Shown here: in pieces, positions 1-9,467 of the stretch
Position numbering within the stretch: the first letter of the stretch is position 1
Layout of the letters: each line of letters starts with the position of its first letter
Assembly: GCA_036268485.1 (NCBI GenBank)
Contig: DATAUC010000060.1
Span: forward strand, 58,523-122,522
DNA from: Bog-473 sp036268485
GTDB lineage: Bacteria; Actinomycetota; Acidimicrobiia; Acidimicrobiales; RAAP-2
Length of the DNA stretch: 64,000 nt
Direction of reading: 5' to 3'
Made by a program: the position numbers and the translations under genes
Notes under the pieces: generated by a model
The model's input: the letters and a program-made list of their open reading frames with translations, nothing else
Databases searched by the model: none
What the model was told of the DNA's origin: nothing

Positions 1-781
1 GTGGGAGGGCGATCCCGACGTGGGCGTGCGCATCTACCGACCCAAGGATCGGGTCGCCGCGGCCCCGGCCGTCGTGCTCATTCATGGCGGCGGCTTCATC
101 ATCGGCAGCGTCGAAGCGGAACACGTCGGTGCGGCGATGCTGTCGATCAACACCGGCGCCGTTGTCGTCTCGGTCGAGTACCGCTTGGCCCCCGAGCACC
201 CGTTCCCGGCCGGGCTCCACGATTGCTATGCCGCGCTCTCCTTCGCGGCCGACCCGGCCGGCGAGCTCGGGGTCGACCCCGAGCGCATTGCGGTAGTGGG
301 GACGAGCGCCGGGGGAGGGCTCGGAGCCGCCACCACCTTGCTGGCCCGCGACCTGGGCGGTCCGGCCATCTGCTTCCAGATGTTGCACATCCCCGAGCTG
401 GACGACCGGCTCACCACTCCTTCGATGCAGCGCTTTGTCGATTCACCCATCTGGAACCAGCCCCTGGCGGTGCAGAGCTGGCGGGCCTACTTGGGCCCCG
501 AGGCTGACCCGGATGAGGTCTCGCCTTACGCCGCCCCGGCTCGGGCGCGTGACCTTTCGGGACTCCCGCCGGCCTACATCTCCACGGCCGAAAACGACCC
601 GTTACGTGACGAGGGCATCCTCTACGCGCTGGGGCTGTTGCAGGCCGGTGTCTCGGTGGAGTTGCACCAATTTCCCGGCACCTATCACGGCTCTGCTCTG
701 GTCACGTCGGCCGCCGTATCCAGGCGGGCGCAGAAGGAGAGCACCGTCGCATTGCGGCGCGGGCTCGGTCTGGACGACTGA
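1..781 (+). CDS. Alpha/beta hydrolase, HSL family (5' end cut by window)
   Basis: Carboxylesterase/lipase-type hydrolase of the hormone-sensitive-lipase family. The reading frame is open from base 2, so the N-terminus lies outside the window. Numbering from base 20, the oxyanion-hole motif HGGG is at residues 22-25, the nucleophile elbow GTSAGG at 94-99 (Ser96), an Asp in NDPLRDEG near 193, and the catalytic His in the YHGS motif near 223. The order and spacing of the triad fit the family. The natural substrate cannot be read from sequence; short acyl or aryl esters are usual. The next gene is convergent and 3 bases away. Confidence 0.88.
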   Translation, partial: WEGDPDVGVRIYRPKDRVAAAPAVVLIHGGGFIIGSVEAEHVGAAMLSINTGAVVVSVEYRLAPEHPFPAGLHDCYAALSFAADPAGELGVDPERIAVVGTSAGGGLGAATTLLARDLGGPAICFQMLHIPELDDRLTTPSMQRFVDSPIWNQPLAVQSWRAYLGPEADPDEVSPYAAPARARDLSGLPPAYISTAENDPLRDEGILYALGLLQAGVSVELHQFPGTYHGSALVTSAAVSRRAQKESTVALRRGLGLDD

Positions 782-784
782 GGC

Positions 785-1741
785 TCAGGCCGCCTCGGCG
801 CCCGACAACGCCTTCCAGAGGGCGCGGTAGTTGGGGTAGGTGATGGCATCGGTGACGTAGCCCGCCCGCTCCAGTTCGGCGTGGAAGGCCGGCAGATTGC
901 GCCAGGGGACACCCATGTCGACATGGTGGGCCAGGTGCCACCCCGTGTTGTAAGGAACGAACCAGAAGCGGGCCGGCAGTGATTGGCGCACGTTGTGGGT
1001 GGTGGCCCGACGGTCCTTGCTGCGTTCCATCCCACCGTGCTCGGCGATGGAGCGCAGGCGGTTGATGACCCGCCACTGGGTCATCCACGGGAGCCACCAC
1101 AGCACGGGATAGATCCACCAGCGTCCGGTGGCCAGCCACGACACGGCCCAGAGCACGGCCTGGACCCCGAAGATGGACAGGCCAATGGGTCGGAACGGCT
1201 TCGACCGCGTGTTTTTGACCAGCGGGACGAAGTTCTTCCAGCCCGAGATGCCCACCGCATCGCGGAAGAGGCGCCGGCGTAGGGCGGCCCGGGTGCACTG
1301 GTAGGGACCGTAGAAGGCCATGTCGGGCTCGTTGGGCCCGAACTCGTCCTTGTGATGGGCGAAGTGCACCCGGCGATAGAGCTGCACGGGCGTGAAGACG
1401 GGGTAGGCGATGAGCCACATGCCGATCCAGTCGTTCCACCGTTTGCCCGAGAAGAGGAGTTTGTGGGCCGACTCGTGCATGAGAATGGCGAAGCGGGCGT
1501 AGATGGGGCCCATGAGGACGAAGGCGATCAGGAAGCTCCACCAGCTGTTCAGCCAGACAGCGCCGCCCACGATGACGATCACCCAGAACCACACCATCAT
1601 GACGGTGAGGGCGTTGCGGGCGTTGTTGATCTTGCGCAGGGCCGGCCGGATCTCGGGGATGGCCATCCCGTTGACCAGCAGGCGCTCGCTGGGGAGCACG
1701 TCCGGTCGGGCGGCGATATCGGGCACCATGGTGGCGGCCAT
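785..1741 (-). CDS. Membrane fatty acid desaturase
   Basis: 318-residue membrane-bound di-iron desaturase/hydroxylase-type protein. Three histidine clusters are visible: HESAH at 89-93, HFAHH at 126-130 and HLAHH at 269-273, with an additional AEHGG (His235). Hydrophobic segments lie at about 45-85 and 185-225, giving the usual arrangement of His boxes on the cytoplasmic side. It probably introduces a double bond or hydroxyl into an acyl lipid. It is divergent from a PaaX-type regulator with only some 25 bases between the starts, so both promoters must overlap and control by that regulator is plausible. The ATG at 1741 is used; a second in-frame ATG lies 12 bases in. Confidence 0.88.
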   Translation of the reverse strand: MAATMVPDIAARPDVLPSERLLVNGMAIPEIRPALRKINNARNALTVMMVWFWVIVIVGGAVWLNSWWSFLIAFVLMGPIYARFAILMHESAHKLLFSGKRWNDWIGMWLIAYPVFTPVQLYRRVHFAHHKDEFGPNEPDMAFYGPYQCTRAALRRRLFRDAVGISGWKNFVPLVKNTRSKPFRPIGLSIFGVQAVLWAVSWLATGRWWIYPVLWWLPWMTQWRVINRLRSIAEHGGMERSKDRRATTHNVRQSLPARFWFVPYNTGWHLAHHVDMGVPWRNLPAFHAELERAGYVTDAITYPNYRALWKALSGAEAA

Positions 1742-1767
1742 GCCTTCATATTACTATATTGCGACAA

Positions 1768-2517
1768 GTGACGCAAGAAGGTAATACCCCGCTGACCGCC
1801 CGCTCGGTCATGGCCAGCGCCCTGCTGGGCATGGATCCACCCGAGCTGCCGGTGGCCCAGCTGGTCCGTCTGACCGGCCTCTTCGGCATCAGTGAGAACC
1901 GGGCGAGGGTGGCCCTCAGCCGCATGGCCACAGCGGGCGAAGTCACCACCGACGGTGCCGGGGTCTATGGCCTGGCCGGCCACCTGGTGCGGCGCCAGTC
2001 CCGTCAATCGGCCAGCCGCTCGGGCTTGACGGCTCCCTATGACGGGCAATGGTGGTTGGCCGTGGTCACCACCTCGGGCAGCACGGCCGACGTGCGGGCG
2101 GCCCGTCGCCGCGCCTTGACCTATGCCCGGCTGGCCGAACTGCGCGAAGGCGTGTGGCTGCGTCCGGACAACGTGCCGGTGCGCCTGGGCGATGAGCAGA
2201 TCGATGATGTCGAACTGATGGCGGCGCGGCCGCCGGAGCCCCAGCGAATGGTCGACCAACTCTGGGACCTGTCGGCCTGGTCCGCCGGGGCTGAGCATCT
2301 GCTGGTCCAGCTCGACCACGTGACTCCGGACCATCCCGACGCCCTGGCTCCCGGCTTCGAGCTCTCCGCCGCCGTGCTCCGGCATCTGCAGGCCGACCCA
2401 CTCCTGCCGGCGGAATTGGTGCCCCCCTCATGGCCCGGACGGCGATTGCGGGAGCGCTATGACGAATGGGATGCGCAGTACCGTCAGACCCTGCGCCAGT
2501 GGAGCCGCGTCGACTGA
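1768..2517 (+). CDS. PaaX-family transcriptional regulator
   Basis: Winged-helix regulator of the PaaX type. The N-terminal part reads TARSVMASALLGM, then a helix-turn-helix over roughly residues 25-60 (SENRARVALSRM), followed by the larger PaaX-like middle and C-terminal domains, including WDLSAW. Length (~249 residues) is close to the family's. PaaX proteins usually repress phenylacetate catabolism and respond to CoA thioesters. No paa genes are present, so the likely target is the divergent desaturase or the gene's own promoter. A TTG at 1759 or this GTG at 1768 are possible starts; the family's conserved N-terminus begins just after either. Confidence 0.82.
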   Translation: MTQEGNTPLTARSVMASALLGMDPPELPVAQLVRLTGLFGISENRARVALSRMATAGEVTTDGAGVYGLAGHLVRRQSRQSASRSGLTAPYDGQWWLAVVTTSGSTADVRAARRRALTYARLAELREGVWLRPDNVPVRLGDEQIDDVELMAARPPEPQRMVDQLWDLSAWSAGAEHLLVQLDHVTPDHPDALAPGFELSAAVLRHLQADPLLPAELVPPSWPGRRLRERYDEWDAQYRQTLRQWSRVD

Positions 2518-2580
2518 TCGGCACCGATAATGCGGGGCCGCTACCGGCGTCTCCACTGGAACACGATCCGGAGGTAGCGC

Positions 2581-3789
2581 ATGACGACGTTCTCAACTGA
2601 TGGGCTGGCCCGGCTGCGGGAGGCCATGCAGGGCCATGTCGAGGCGGGTGCCGTGCCCGGCCTGGCCACCCTGGTGGCCTGCGGTGATGCAGTCCATGTC
2701 GATACCTACGGGACGGCATCGTTCGAGGATGACCCCCCGCTGGCCCGGGACACCATCTTCCGGATTGCCTCTTTGACCAAGCCGATCACGGCCGTGGCCA
2801 CCATGGCGCTCGTCGACGACGGTGTGTTGGAGTTGGACCAGACGATCGACGACCTCGTACCCGAGTTGGCCGACCGCCAGGTCCTGCGCAGTCTCGGGGC
2901 CGACCTCGACGACACGGTACCGGCGGACCGGTCGATCACCCTGGAGGACCTGCTCAGCTTCCGGATGGGCTTCGGCTCGGTGATGGCGCCGCCGGACACG
3001 TACCCGATTCAACGGGCCGAATCAGTGGCTGACCTCAAGAGCATCGGTGGCCCACCGTGGCCGCCGGGGTCCCACACGGCGGACAGTTGGATCAGCGCTC
3101 TGGGGGCGATGCCGCTCATGTACCAACCGGGCGAGCAGTGGCTCTACAACACGTCGTCCGAGGTGCTGGGTGTGCTGCTGGCCCGCGCCTCGGGCCAACC
3201 GCTAGATGTGCTCTTCGAGGAGCGGATCTTCGCGCCGCTCGGCATGAAGGACAGCGGCTTTGTCGTGCCGACCGACCAGCTGCACCGCCTGGCCACCCAG
3301 TACCAACCCGATGGGGAGACGGGTGCGTTGTCGGTACTCGACCGTCCCGCCGACAGCTGGTGGAGTACGGCGCCGTCCTTTCTCGATGCGTCGGGTTGGT
3401 TGGTCTCGACTATGGACGACTACTGGTCCTTCGTCAGCATGTTGCTGGCCGGAGGCACGGGAGGAGGTGAGCGGATCCTCTCGGCGGCATCAGTGACATT
3501 GATGACCACCGACCGGTTGACCGCGGCCCAACGGGAAGCATCCGAACTGTTCCTGGGTCGCGGAGGGGGCTGGGGTCTCGGCCTCCGGGTGCCCGGCGCC
3601 GACGCCACGGATCAGCCGTTCCCCGGTGGCATCGGGTGGGACGGCGGTACGGGCACCTCGTGGCGCTCCAACCTGACCAACGGAGTGACCGGGATCGTCT
3701 TCACCCAACGGGCCGCCACCTCGCCCGAACCCCCGCCCCTTATTCAGGATTTCTGGAGCGGCCTCAATGCGGCGGTGCAGACCGGCTGA
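2581..3789 (+). CDS. Serine hydrolase, class C beta-lactamase/esterase family
   Basis: 402-residue protein of the beta-lactamase/DD-peptidase fold (EstB/class C-like). The nucleophile motif SLTK is at 64-67, the second motif YNT at 189-191, and a GTG triad replacing K/HTG near 356-358. No clear signal peptide, so it is probably a cytoplasmic esterase rather than a true beta-lactamase. The start is supported by GGAGGT seven bases upstream of the ATG. It is convergent with the ABC exporter genes downstream, with 4 bases between stops. Substrate unknown. Confidence 0.88.
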   Translation: MTTFSTDGLARLREAMQGHVEAGAVPGLATLVACGDAVHVDTYGTASFEDDPPLARDTIFRIASLTKPITAVATMALVDDGVLELDQTIDDLVPELADRQVLRSLGADLDDTVPADRSITLEDLLSFRMGFGSVMAPPDTYPIQRAESVADLKSIGGPPWPPGSHTADSWISALGAMPLMYQPGEQWLYNTSSEVLGVLLARASGQPLDVLFEERIFAPLGMKDSGFVVPTDQLHRLATQYQPDGETGALSVLDRPADSWWSTAPSFLDASGWLVSTMDDYWSFVSMLLAGGTGGGERILSAASVTLMTTDRLTAAQREASELFLGRGGGWGLGLRVPGADATDQPFPGGIGWDGGTGTSWRSNLTNGVTGIVFTQRAATSPEPPPLIQDFWSGLNAAVQTG

Positions 3790-3793
3790 GCGC

Positions 3794-5722
3794 TCAGGCG
3801 GCGTGTGACTGCGAGATCCACGTGGCGTACATCTCGGCGTAGTTCCCGCCCAGAGACACCAGTTCATCGTGCGAGCCCACTTCGAGAATGCGGCCCTCGC
3901 CCACCACGACGATGCGGTCGGCCCGCATGGCGGTGGAAAGACGGTGGGCGATGAGCACAGCCGTGCGCTGCTGCAGGAGCACGTCGAGGGCGGCCTCGAT
4001 CATGGTCTCGGACTGCAGGTCCAGATTGGAGGTGGCCTCGTCCAGTACCAGGACCCGCGGTTGGGCCATGAAGGCCCGGGCCAGGGCGATGAGCTGGCGC
4101 TCACCCGAAGAGAGTGACTGGCCGCGTTCGTGCACCACGGTGTCCAGCCCGAAGGGGAGACGGGCGATCAGCTCGGTCAGGCCGACGGTGCGGACCGCTT
4201 CCCAGACGGCGTCGTCGGCGGCGCCCGCGCGGGCGAACGAAATGTTGTCGCGGATGGTGCCGGCAAAGAGGAAGGGCTCCTGGGGGACCACGCCCAGCTG
4301 GCTGCGCAACGAACGCATCGTCACCGTGCGCAGGTCGTAGCCGTCAATGAGCACCCGACCGGCCGTCGGGTCGTAGAAGCGGGTGACCAACTTCGCCATG
4401 GTCGACTTGCCCGCCCCGGTGGCGCCCACGAAGGCGACGGTCTCGCCGGGGGCAATGGTCAGGTCGACGTCCTCGAGGACCGGCACGTCGGCGTTGTAGC
4501 CGAAGGACACATGATCGAACCGGATCTCGCCCACGATGGGGGGTAACTCCACGGCGTCGGGGCTCTCGGTGACCGTGGGTGTGTTCTCCAATAGGACGCG
4601 GAGCTTGATGACCGAGGCCTGGCCCTGCTGGTACGAGTTGTACTGCTGCACCAGCAGCTGAATGGGCTGGAAGAAGCGGTTCACGAAGAGGAAGAACGTC
4701 GTCAGGCCGCCGATGCTGAGTTGGTGGTGCAGGTACATGTTGCCGCCGACGGCCAGGATGATGACCTGTCCCAACACTCCGAGCAGCTGGGAGCCGGGAC
4801 CGTAGACACCGTTGATGCGACCGGTGTAGTAGTTGGCGTCGCGGTACTGGCCGACCACATTGCGGTGATGGACCACGTTGTGGCGCTGGCGATTGTGGGC
4901 CGTCACGATGCGCACACCCTGCAGGCTCTCGGAGAGATCAGCCAGGACCAGGGCGATCCCGTCGCGCACCTTGTCGTAGCCCCGCTCGGAGGCCCGCTTG
5001 AACCAGATCGACATGACGATCAGCGGAGGCAGGACCACCACGATGGTGATGAAGGCCAGGCGCACGTTCGTAGTGAACAAGAAGACGGCGATGACGACCA
5101 TGGTGAGGCCCTGAATGGCGAACTGGGCCAGTCCGTCCTGGAGCAATTGCTGCAGGTTCTCGATGTCACTGGTCATCCGGCTCATGACCACGCCGGCCTT
5201 CTCTTCGGTGAAGAAGTCAAGTGACAGACGCTGCAGGTGACGGAAGATGGTGACCCGTAGGTCGTTCATGACCCAGGAGGCCAGTCGACCGGTGACCCGG
5301 ACCTGCGCCCACTGGGCCACGGACGAGACGATGACCGAGAGCAAGTAGATGGCCGCGATGAAGATGATCAGGCCGAACCGGTAGTGGCCGGGTACCAGTC
5401 CGTCGCTGATGGCGATACCGGTGAGCTTCGGGCCGAGCTGGGTGGACAAGCTGATGATGCCGACCAGGGCGACCGCCAGACCCAACATGCCGGGGTACAC
5501 CATCAGCAACCCGCGCAGGCTCAGATGGCGTTGCTCGTCGGGGGACGGCTGTTGGGAGAACGTGATGTCGGAGGCATCGCGCTCGGGCTCTTCGGTCAGG
5601 AGCAGATCGACGCCGGCCTGCAGTTCGGGTGGGATGCCGCCAAAGGGCAGGCCGGGTTGGGCCTGTCCCGGAGGTCCGCCGCCGCCGATCGGCGGCCCCA
5701 TGCCCGCACCGCCGCCGAACAT
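3794..5722 (-). CDS. ABC exporter half-transporter (second subunit)
   Basis: 642-residue fused transmembrane/ATPase protein. It has a Gly/Pro-rich N-terminal tail (1-30), a six-helix type I exporter domain (~80-360) and an ATPase domain with Walker A GATGAGKS, an unusual signature LSSGERQ and canonical Walker B VLVLDEAT. It overlaps the preceding exporter gene by a base and shares its operon with a MarR regulator. The partner has a canonical signature but Asp instead of the catalytic Glu. The two together therefore look like a heterodimeric exporter with one degenerate ATP site, probably moving drugs or lipids out of the cell. Confidence 0.9.
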   Translation of the reverse strand: MFGGGAGMGPPIGGGGPPGQAQPGLPFGGIPPELQAGVDLLLTEEPERDASDITFSQQPSPDEQRHLSLRGLLMVYPGMLGLAVALVGIISLSTQLGPKLTGIAISDGLVPGHYRFGLIIFIAAIYLLSVIVSSVAQWAQVRVTGRLASWVMNDLRVTIFRHLQRLSLDFFTEEKAGVVMSRMTSDIENLQQLLQDGLAQFAIQGLTMVVIAVFLFTTNVRLAFITIVVVLPPLIVMSIWFKRASERGYDKVRDGIALVLADLSESLQGVRIVTAHNRQRHNVVHHRNVVGQYRDANYYTGRINGVYGPGSQLLGVLGQVIILAVGGNMYLHHQLSIGGLTTFFLFVNRFFQPIQLLVQQYNSYQQGQASVIKLRVLLENTPTVTESPDAVELPPIVGEIRFDHVSFGYNADVPVLEDVDLTIAPGETVAFVGATGAGKSTMAKLVTRFYDPTAGRVLIDGYDLRTVTMRSLRSQLGVVPQEPFLFAGTIRDNISFARAGAADDAVWEAVRTVGLTELIARLPFGLDTVVHERGQSLSSGERQLIALARAFMAQPRVLVLDEATSNLDLQSETMIEAALDVLLQQRTAVLIAHRLSTAMRADRIVVVGEGRILEVGSHDELVSLGGNYAEMYATWISQSHAA

Positions 5723-7713
5723 CAGTGGCCCCCGTCGGGAGTAGTGGCGATGTCGATGTCGATCTCGATCTCGCCCTCTTCCTCGTCGACCGCGGCGGCC
5801 TGGGCCAGGATCTCGGAGTACAGGGGGGTGGAGAGCAAGAGATCGTCATGGGTGCCATCGGCCACGATGCGGCCCTCGTCGAGCAGGACCACCCGGTCAG
5901 CCAGGCTGATGGTGGAGAGGCGGTGCGCCACAATCAGCGTGGTCCGTCCCTCCATCAGGACGCGCAAGGCGGAATGGATCCGCTGCTCGACCTTGACGTC
6001 GATGGCGCTGGTGGCGTCATCGAGGATCAGGATGGGCGGGTTGATGAGCAGAGCCCGCGCGATGGCGATGCGTTGCCGCTGGCCACCCGACAGCGTGTAG
6101 CCGCGCTCGCCGACGACCGAGTCGTAGCCGTCGGCCAGCCGGCGGATGAACCCGTCGGCACCGGCCGCCGTGGCAGCGGCGATGACCTCTTCCAGGGAGG
6201 CATCGGGTCGTCCGTAGGCGATGTTGTCCCGGATGGAGATGGAAAAGAGGAAGGACTCGTCCAGCACCACGCCGATGTTGGCGCGCAGGCTGGTCAGTGT
6301 GAGGTCGCGTACGTCGTGGTCATCGACGTAGACGGTGCCCTCGGTGACGTCATAGAAGCGGGCCAGGACCCGAGCCACCGTTGACTTGCCGCTGCCGGTG
6401 CGTCCGACCAGGGCGACGGTTTCTCCCGAGTGCAGATGCAGGTTGAAGTCCGACAGCACGTTGGGGTTGCCGCCGTCTTCGACCGACAGGGCCACCCGGC
6501 TGTCGGTGCCGTAGGCGAACCCGACCTGCTCGAAGCGGACGTCTCCCTGGCTGTCCCGCAGGTCGACCGCACCGGGTCGGTCGACGATGGTGGCCTGCTC
6601 GTCCAGGATCTCGTAAATACGCTCGGCCGACGCCGCGGCGCGCTGGCCCATCATGATCAGCATGCCCAGCATCATGAAGGGCGCCTGCATCATGAGGAGG
6701 TAGAAGTTGAACTTGACGATGGCGCCGACCTCGAGGTGACCGTGAATCACCAGGTAGCCGCCAAAGACCAGGACAATGACCAATCCGACTTGAGACAGGT
6801 TCTGAATGAGCGGCGAAAAGCGGGCGCGCAGATCGGCGTCCTTGATGTAGCCCCACTGCACCTTGTCGGCCGCCGTGGCCAGTTGCTGTAGTTGCTGCTC
6901 CTCGGCTGCGAATGACTTCACGACTCGCACGCCGTTGACGTTCTCGTCGACCACCGTGGCCACCTCGGCCAGCCGGGATTGGATCAGCCACGAGACCGGG
7001 AAGAGCACCCGGCGCATGCGCACGCCCGTCCAATAGATGAACGGCATGGTGACCATGGCGATCAGGGCCAACGGCACGCTGGTGGCCAGCATGTAGCCGA
7101 AGGCCACGATGGCGATCGAGCACTGGACGAGGATCATCGGGGCGAACGTGAGGTACATCTGGACGGAGCGGATGTCGGAGTTGGCCCGGGAGATCAGCTG
7201 TCCGGACTGGACCCGGTCATAGAAGGGGAACGACATGCGGGTCAGGTGTTCGTATATCCCGTTGCGCAGGTCGAATTCGATGTTGTACGCCACCTTGAAC
7301 AGCGACGTGCGCGAGATGTAACCGGCGATCCCGCCGACCAGGCCGAGGACGACCACCCACTCGACGTAGAAGTGCAGGGGCACCGTGTGGCCGATGAGCG
7401 AGTTGTCGATGGCATCGCTGAGGAGCTGCGGCACCTGGACCTGCAGCACCAGACCCACAAAGGAAAGGATGATGGCCGTCAGGAACGACCGCTTGTGCGA
7501 GGCCACGATCGGGTAGGCCCGGCGCAGCCACGACTTGGTGGTATCGGGATCCACCGTGGCCTTGGGGGCTTCGTACCGGCTGGTGACCCCCATGGGGACA
7601 AAGGAAGCCAGTGGGTGCCGGCGCTCCGCCGTGGCGAGCGCTCCGGTGGCGGCAATGTTGTGCCGCTCGTCGTCGGAGGGCATGCCTGTCGTCTGTTCTT
7701 CGGTAGTGCTCAT
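5722..7713 (-). CDS. ABC exporter half-transporter (first subunit)
   Basis: 663-residue type I ABC exporter subunit with N-terminal membrane domain (~75-350) and C-terminal ATPase: Walker A GRTGSGKST, signature LSGGQRQ, Walker B ILILDDAT. The residue after the Walker B Asp is Asp where the catalytic Glu normally sits, as in the degenerate site of heterodimeric exporters. The start at 7713 is chosen because its ATG overlaps the MarR stop (ATGA), although the frame stays open further upstream. The C-terminus is acidic (EEEEGEIEIDIDI). It is co-transcribed with MarR upstream and the second half-transporter downstream. Confidence 0.9.
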   Translation of the reverse strand: MSTTEEQTTGMPSDDERHNIAATGALATAERRHPLASFVPMGVTSRYEAPKATVDPDTTKSWLRRAYPIVASHKRSFLTAIILSFVGLVLQVQVPQLLSDAIDNSLIGHTVPLHFYVEWVVVLGLVGGIAGYISRTSLFKVAYNIEFDLRNGIYEHLTRMSFPFYDRVQSGQLISRANSDIRSVQMYLTFAPMILVQCSIAIVAFGYMLATSVPLALIAMVTMPFIYWTGVRMRRVLFPVSWLIQSRLAEVATVVDENVNGVRVVKSFAAEEQQLQQLATAADKVQWGYIKDADLRARFSPLIQNLSQVGLVIVLVFGGYLVIHGHLEVGAIVKFNFYLLMMQAPFMMLGMLIMMGQRAAASAERIYEILDEQATIVDRPGAVDLRDSQGDVRFEQVGFAYGTDSRVALSVEDGGNPNVLSDFNLHLHSGETVALVGRTGSGKSTVARVLARFYDVTEGTVYVDDHDVRDLTLTSLRANIGVVLDESFLFSISIRDNIAYGRPDASLEEVIAAATAAGADGFIRRLADGYDSVVGERGYTLSGGQRQRIAIARALLINPPILILDDATSAIDVKVEQRIHSALRVLMEGRTTLIVAHRLSTISLADRVVLLDEGRIVADGTHDDLLLSTPLYSEILAQAAAVDEEEGEIEIDIDIATTPDGGH

Positions 7714-8204
7714 TGGGGATCGCTGCCCGTCTTGTGGAAGGTCGTCAAGGCCCGTCCCCACAGCTCGAGGGCCCGCAGGGCGCGCGCTTCGTCCCTGCTG
7801 GGCAGGCAGCGGGCGATGGAGGCCAGGTATTCGTCCACGGACCGGTTGGCCTCGGCCACCGTGCGCTCGCCCGCCTCGGTGAGGCGGAGCCGGATGCGGC
7901 GACGGTCGCTGTCCACCTGGGACCGGTCGACCAGACCCCGGGCCACCAGCCCGTCAATGATGGCGGTGATGGACGGAGGGCGGACGGCCAGACGGTCGGC
8001 CAAACCCGAGGAGGCGGCCGAACCCTCGGCCAGGATGCCCAGCACCCGGTACTGCGGCAGGGTCAGATCCATCTGGGACAGGGCCACTTCGACCCGCTTG
8101 GACAGCCAGGCCGTGACGCGGCCGTAGGTGCCGATGCTCGGGACGTCACTGTCCGTTGGGGCAACGGTCACGGAGGAAGGGGCAAGAGACACTTCGACCA
8201 TCAT
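7710..8204 (-). CDS. MarR-family regulator of the adjacent ABC exporter
   Basis: About 164-residue winged-helix MarR protein. The recognition region is GLADRLAVRPPSITAIIDGL followed by the wing (DSDRRRIRLRLTEAG). First gene of a three-gene operon with the two ABC exporter subunits; its stop overlaps the exporter start. The likely start is one of two adjacent ATGs at 8204/8201, three bases after a perfect inverted repeat (8208-8222) that is probably its own operator. Expected role: repress the exporter until a ligand binds. An in-frame start further upstream (8243) would run through the operator and is less likely. Confidence 0.87.
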   Translation of the reverse strand: MMVEVSLAPSSVTVAPTDSDVPSIGTYGRVTAWLSKRVEVALSQMDLTLPQYRVLGILAEGSAASSGLADRLAVRPPSITAIIDGLVARGLVDRSQVDSDRRRIRLRLTEAGERTVAEANRSVDEYLASIARCLPSRDEARALRALELWGRALTTFHKTGSDPQ

Positions 8205-8207
8205 ACA

Positions 8208-8222
8208 GTTAGACCCTCTAAC
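8208..8222. promoter_or_regulatory. Perfect inverted repeat, probable MarR operator
   Basis: GTTAGA-CCC-TCTAAC: a perfect six-base inverted repeat with a three-base spacer, ending a few bases before the MarR ATG. Position and symmetry fit an autoregulatory operator that also covers the core promoter. Any transcript starting here would have almost no leader. Confidence 0.6.
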
Positions 8223-8662
8223 TACAGTGCGGCCCCGTTCCACTCGGGGTCGAGCTGGCGCAGGAAAAGGTCACAGCGCAGCTCTTCTTCGGCCTCGCCG
8301 ATGCTCCCTGCCGCCTTCTGCAACGCATGGAGGGCCCGCAGGAAGCCCCGGTTCGACTCATGGCGCCAGCGCACGTAACCCGAGCCTCGCCAGCCGGCTG
8401 CCCGCAGGGCATCGAGCCCCCGGTGGTAGCCCACCCGGGCGAAGGCGTACTGCTCAATGGGCTCTCGGGCCAGCTCGGCCAGGGTGGCCCAGGCCTGCAG
8501 GCAGCGCGGATCGGCCGCGGCCACGGCAGAGACCGCCGCGTGCTGCTGATCGGAAGGGAGGGCCAACGCCGCGTCCAGCGCCTCCGAGACCTCCGGCGCC
8601 AGCGGGTCGAGGATTGTGTCGGGACTCCCGCTGGTGAACTGCACTGCATGATCGGTGGCCAT
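8222..8662 (-). CDS. DUF3151 family protein
   Basis: 146-residue soluble protein matching the actinobacterial DUF3151 family. Typical features are an alanine-rich helical first half, then YAFARVGYHRGLDALRAAGW and the conserved NRGFLRALHAL segment near residue 105. Function unknown. It lies upstream of the MarR-exporter operon on the same strand, and its stop codon touches the MarR operator. It is divergent from a thioesterase gene. Confidence 0.85.
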   Translation of the reverse strand: MATDHAVQFTSGSPDTILDPLAPEVSEALDAALALPSDQQHAAVSAVAAADPRCLQAWATLAELAREPIEQYAFARVGYHRGLDALRAAGWRGSGYVRWRHESNRGFLRALHALQKAAGSIGEAEEELRCDLFLRQLDPEWNGAAL

Positions 8663-8756
8663 TCGTGCATGTTATGAGGAGAAGTGTCAGGGTCCGTTTG
8701 GCGTGAAGGACCGAAGTGTCGAGGTCTGGATGGTCGGGGGTACTGTTCGCGGCATT

Positions 8757-9464
8757 GTGACCAGCGAGATCAAAGAGTCCTTCGAGCATCATCCGGGCCT
8801 GCGCGGCCGCCAGCCCGAGGCCTACGACATGGCGGAGGAGTTGCGCCGGCTCATCGCCCTCTCGGTGACCTCGGCCCCGTCCCCCGAGGAGACCGCCGAG
8901 CTGACGGCGCAGTTGGCCGCGGTGGCTGACCGCCTGGAGGAGCTCCTCCCCGCCGAGCCCTTCCCGCGCTTCTGCGCCCCACCGCCCGACGCGCCAGCAC
9001 CCGAGGCACCCCTGGGGGGATCCATGCCGTTCGATCCGATCGTCGGTCGTTTCAACCCGTTGGCCGTCCCGGTGACGCTTTCCTTCGATCCACCCAAGGC
9101 ATTCGGGCACGCCGTCTTCACCGTGGCCTACGAAGGGGCGCCGGGCTGTGTGCATGGCTCCGCCCTGGCCGCCACCTTCGACCTGGTGCTCACCGCGGCT
9201 AATGCCGTGGCCGGCGCCACCGGTCCGACCGTGCGCCTCAATACGCGCTTTCGGCGCCCCACCCTGCTCAATGAGGACGTGTTGTTCGAAGGGTGGGTTA
9301 CCGAAGTGACCGAGCGGCGCGTTTTCAGCCTGGGCCGCATTGTGCAGCGAGGCGAAGTAACCGTCGAGGCTGAAGGCGAGTTCGCCATCTTCAACCTGGG
9401 CAAGGTGCAGGAGCTGGCGGCGGCAGCGCGGGGGAACACGGCCGGCCCACCAGCGAGCCGGTAG
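8757..9464 (+). CDS. PaaI-like hotdog-fold thioesterase
   Basis: About 235 residues. The N-terminal ~75 are helical and charged. The C-terminal half is a hotdog fold: an HGSALAATFDLVL segment (active-site helix of PaaI/4HBT thioesterases), followed by TVRLNTRFRRPTLL and a final beta strand. It probably hydrolyses an acyl-CoA. The start is uncertain: GTG at 8757 or ATG at 8730. It stands 3 bases before a second hotdog thioesterase, so the two probably act on related acyl-CoA pools. Confidence 0.8.
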   Translation: MTSEIKESFEHHPGLRGRQPEAYDMAEELRRLIALSVTSAPSPEETAELTAQLAAVADRLEELLPAEPFPRFCAPPPDAPAPEAPLGGSMPFDPIVGRFNPLAVPVTLSFDPPKAFGHAVFTVAYEGAPGCVHGSALAATFDLVLTAANAVAGATGPTVRLNTRFRRPTLLNEDVLFEGWVTEVTERRVFSLGRIVQRGEVTVEAEGEFAIFNLGKVQELAAAARGNTAGPPASR

Positions 9465-9467
9465 GGC

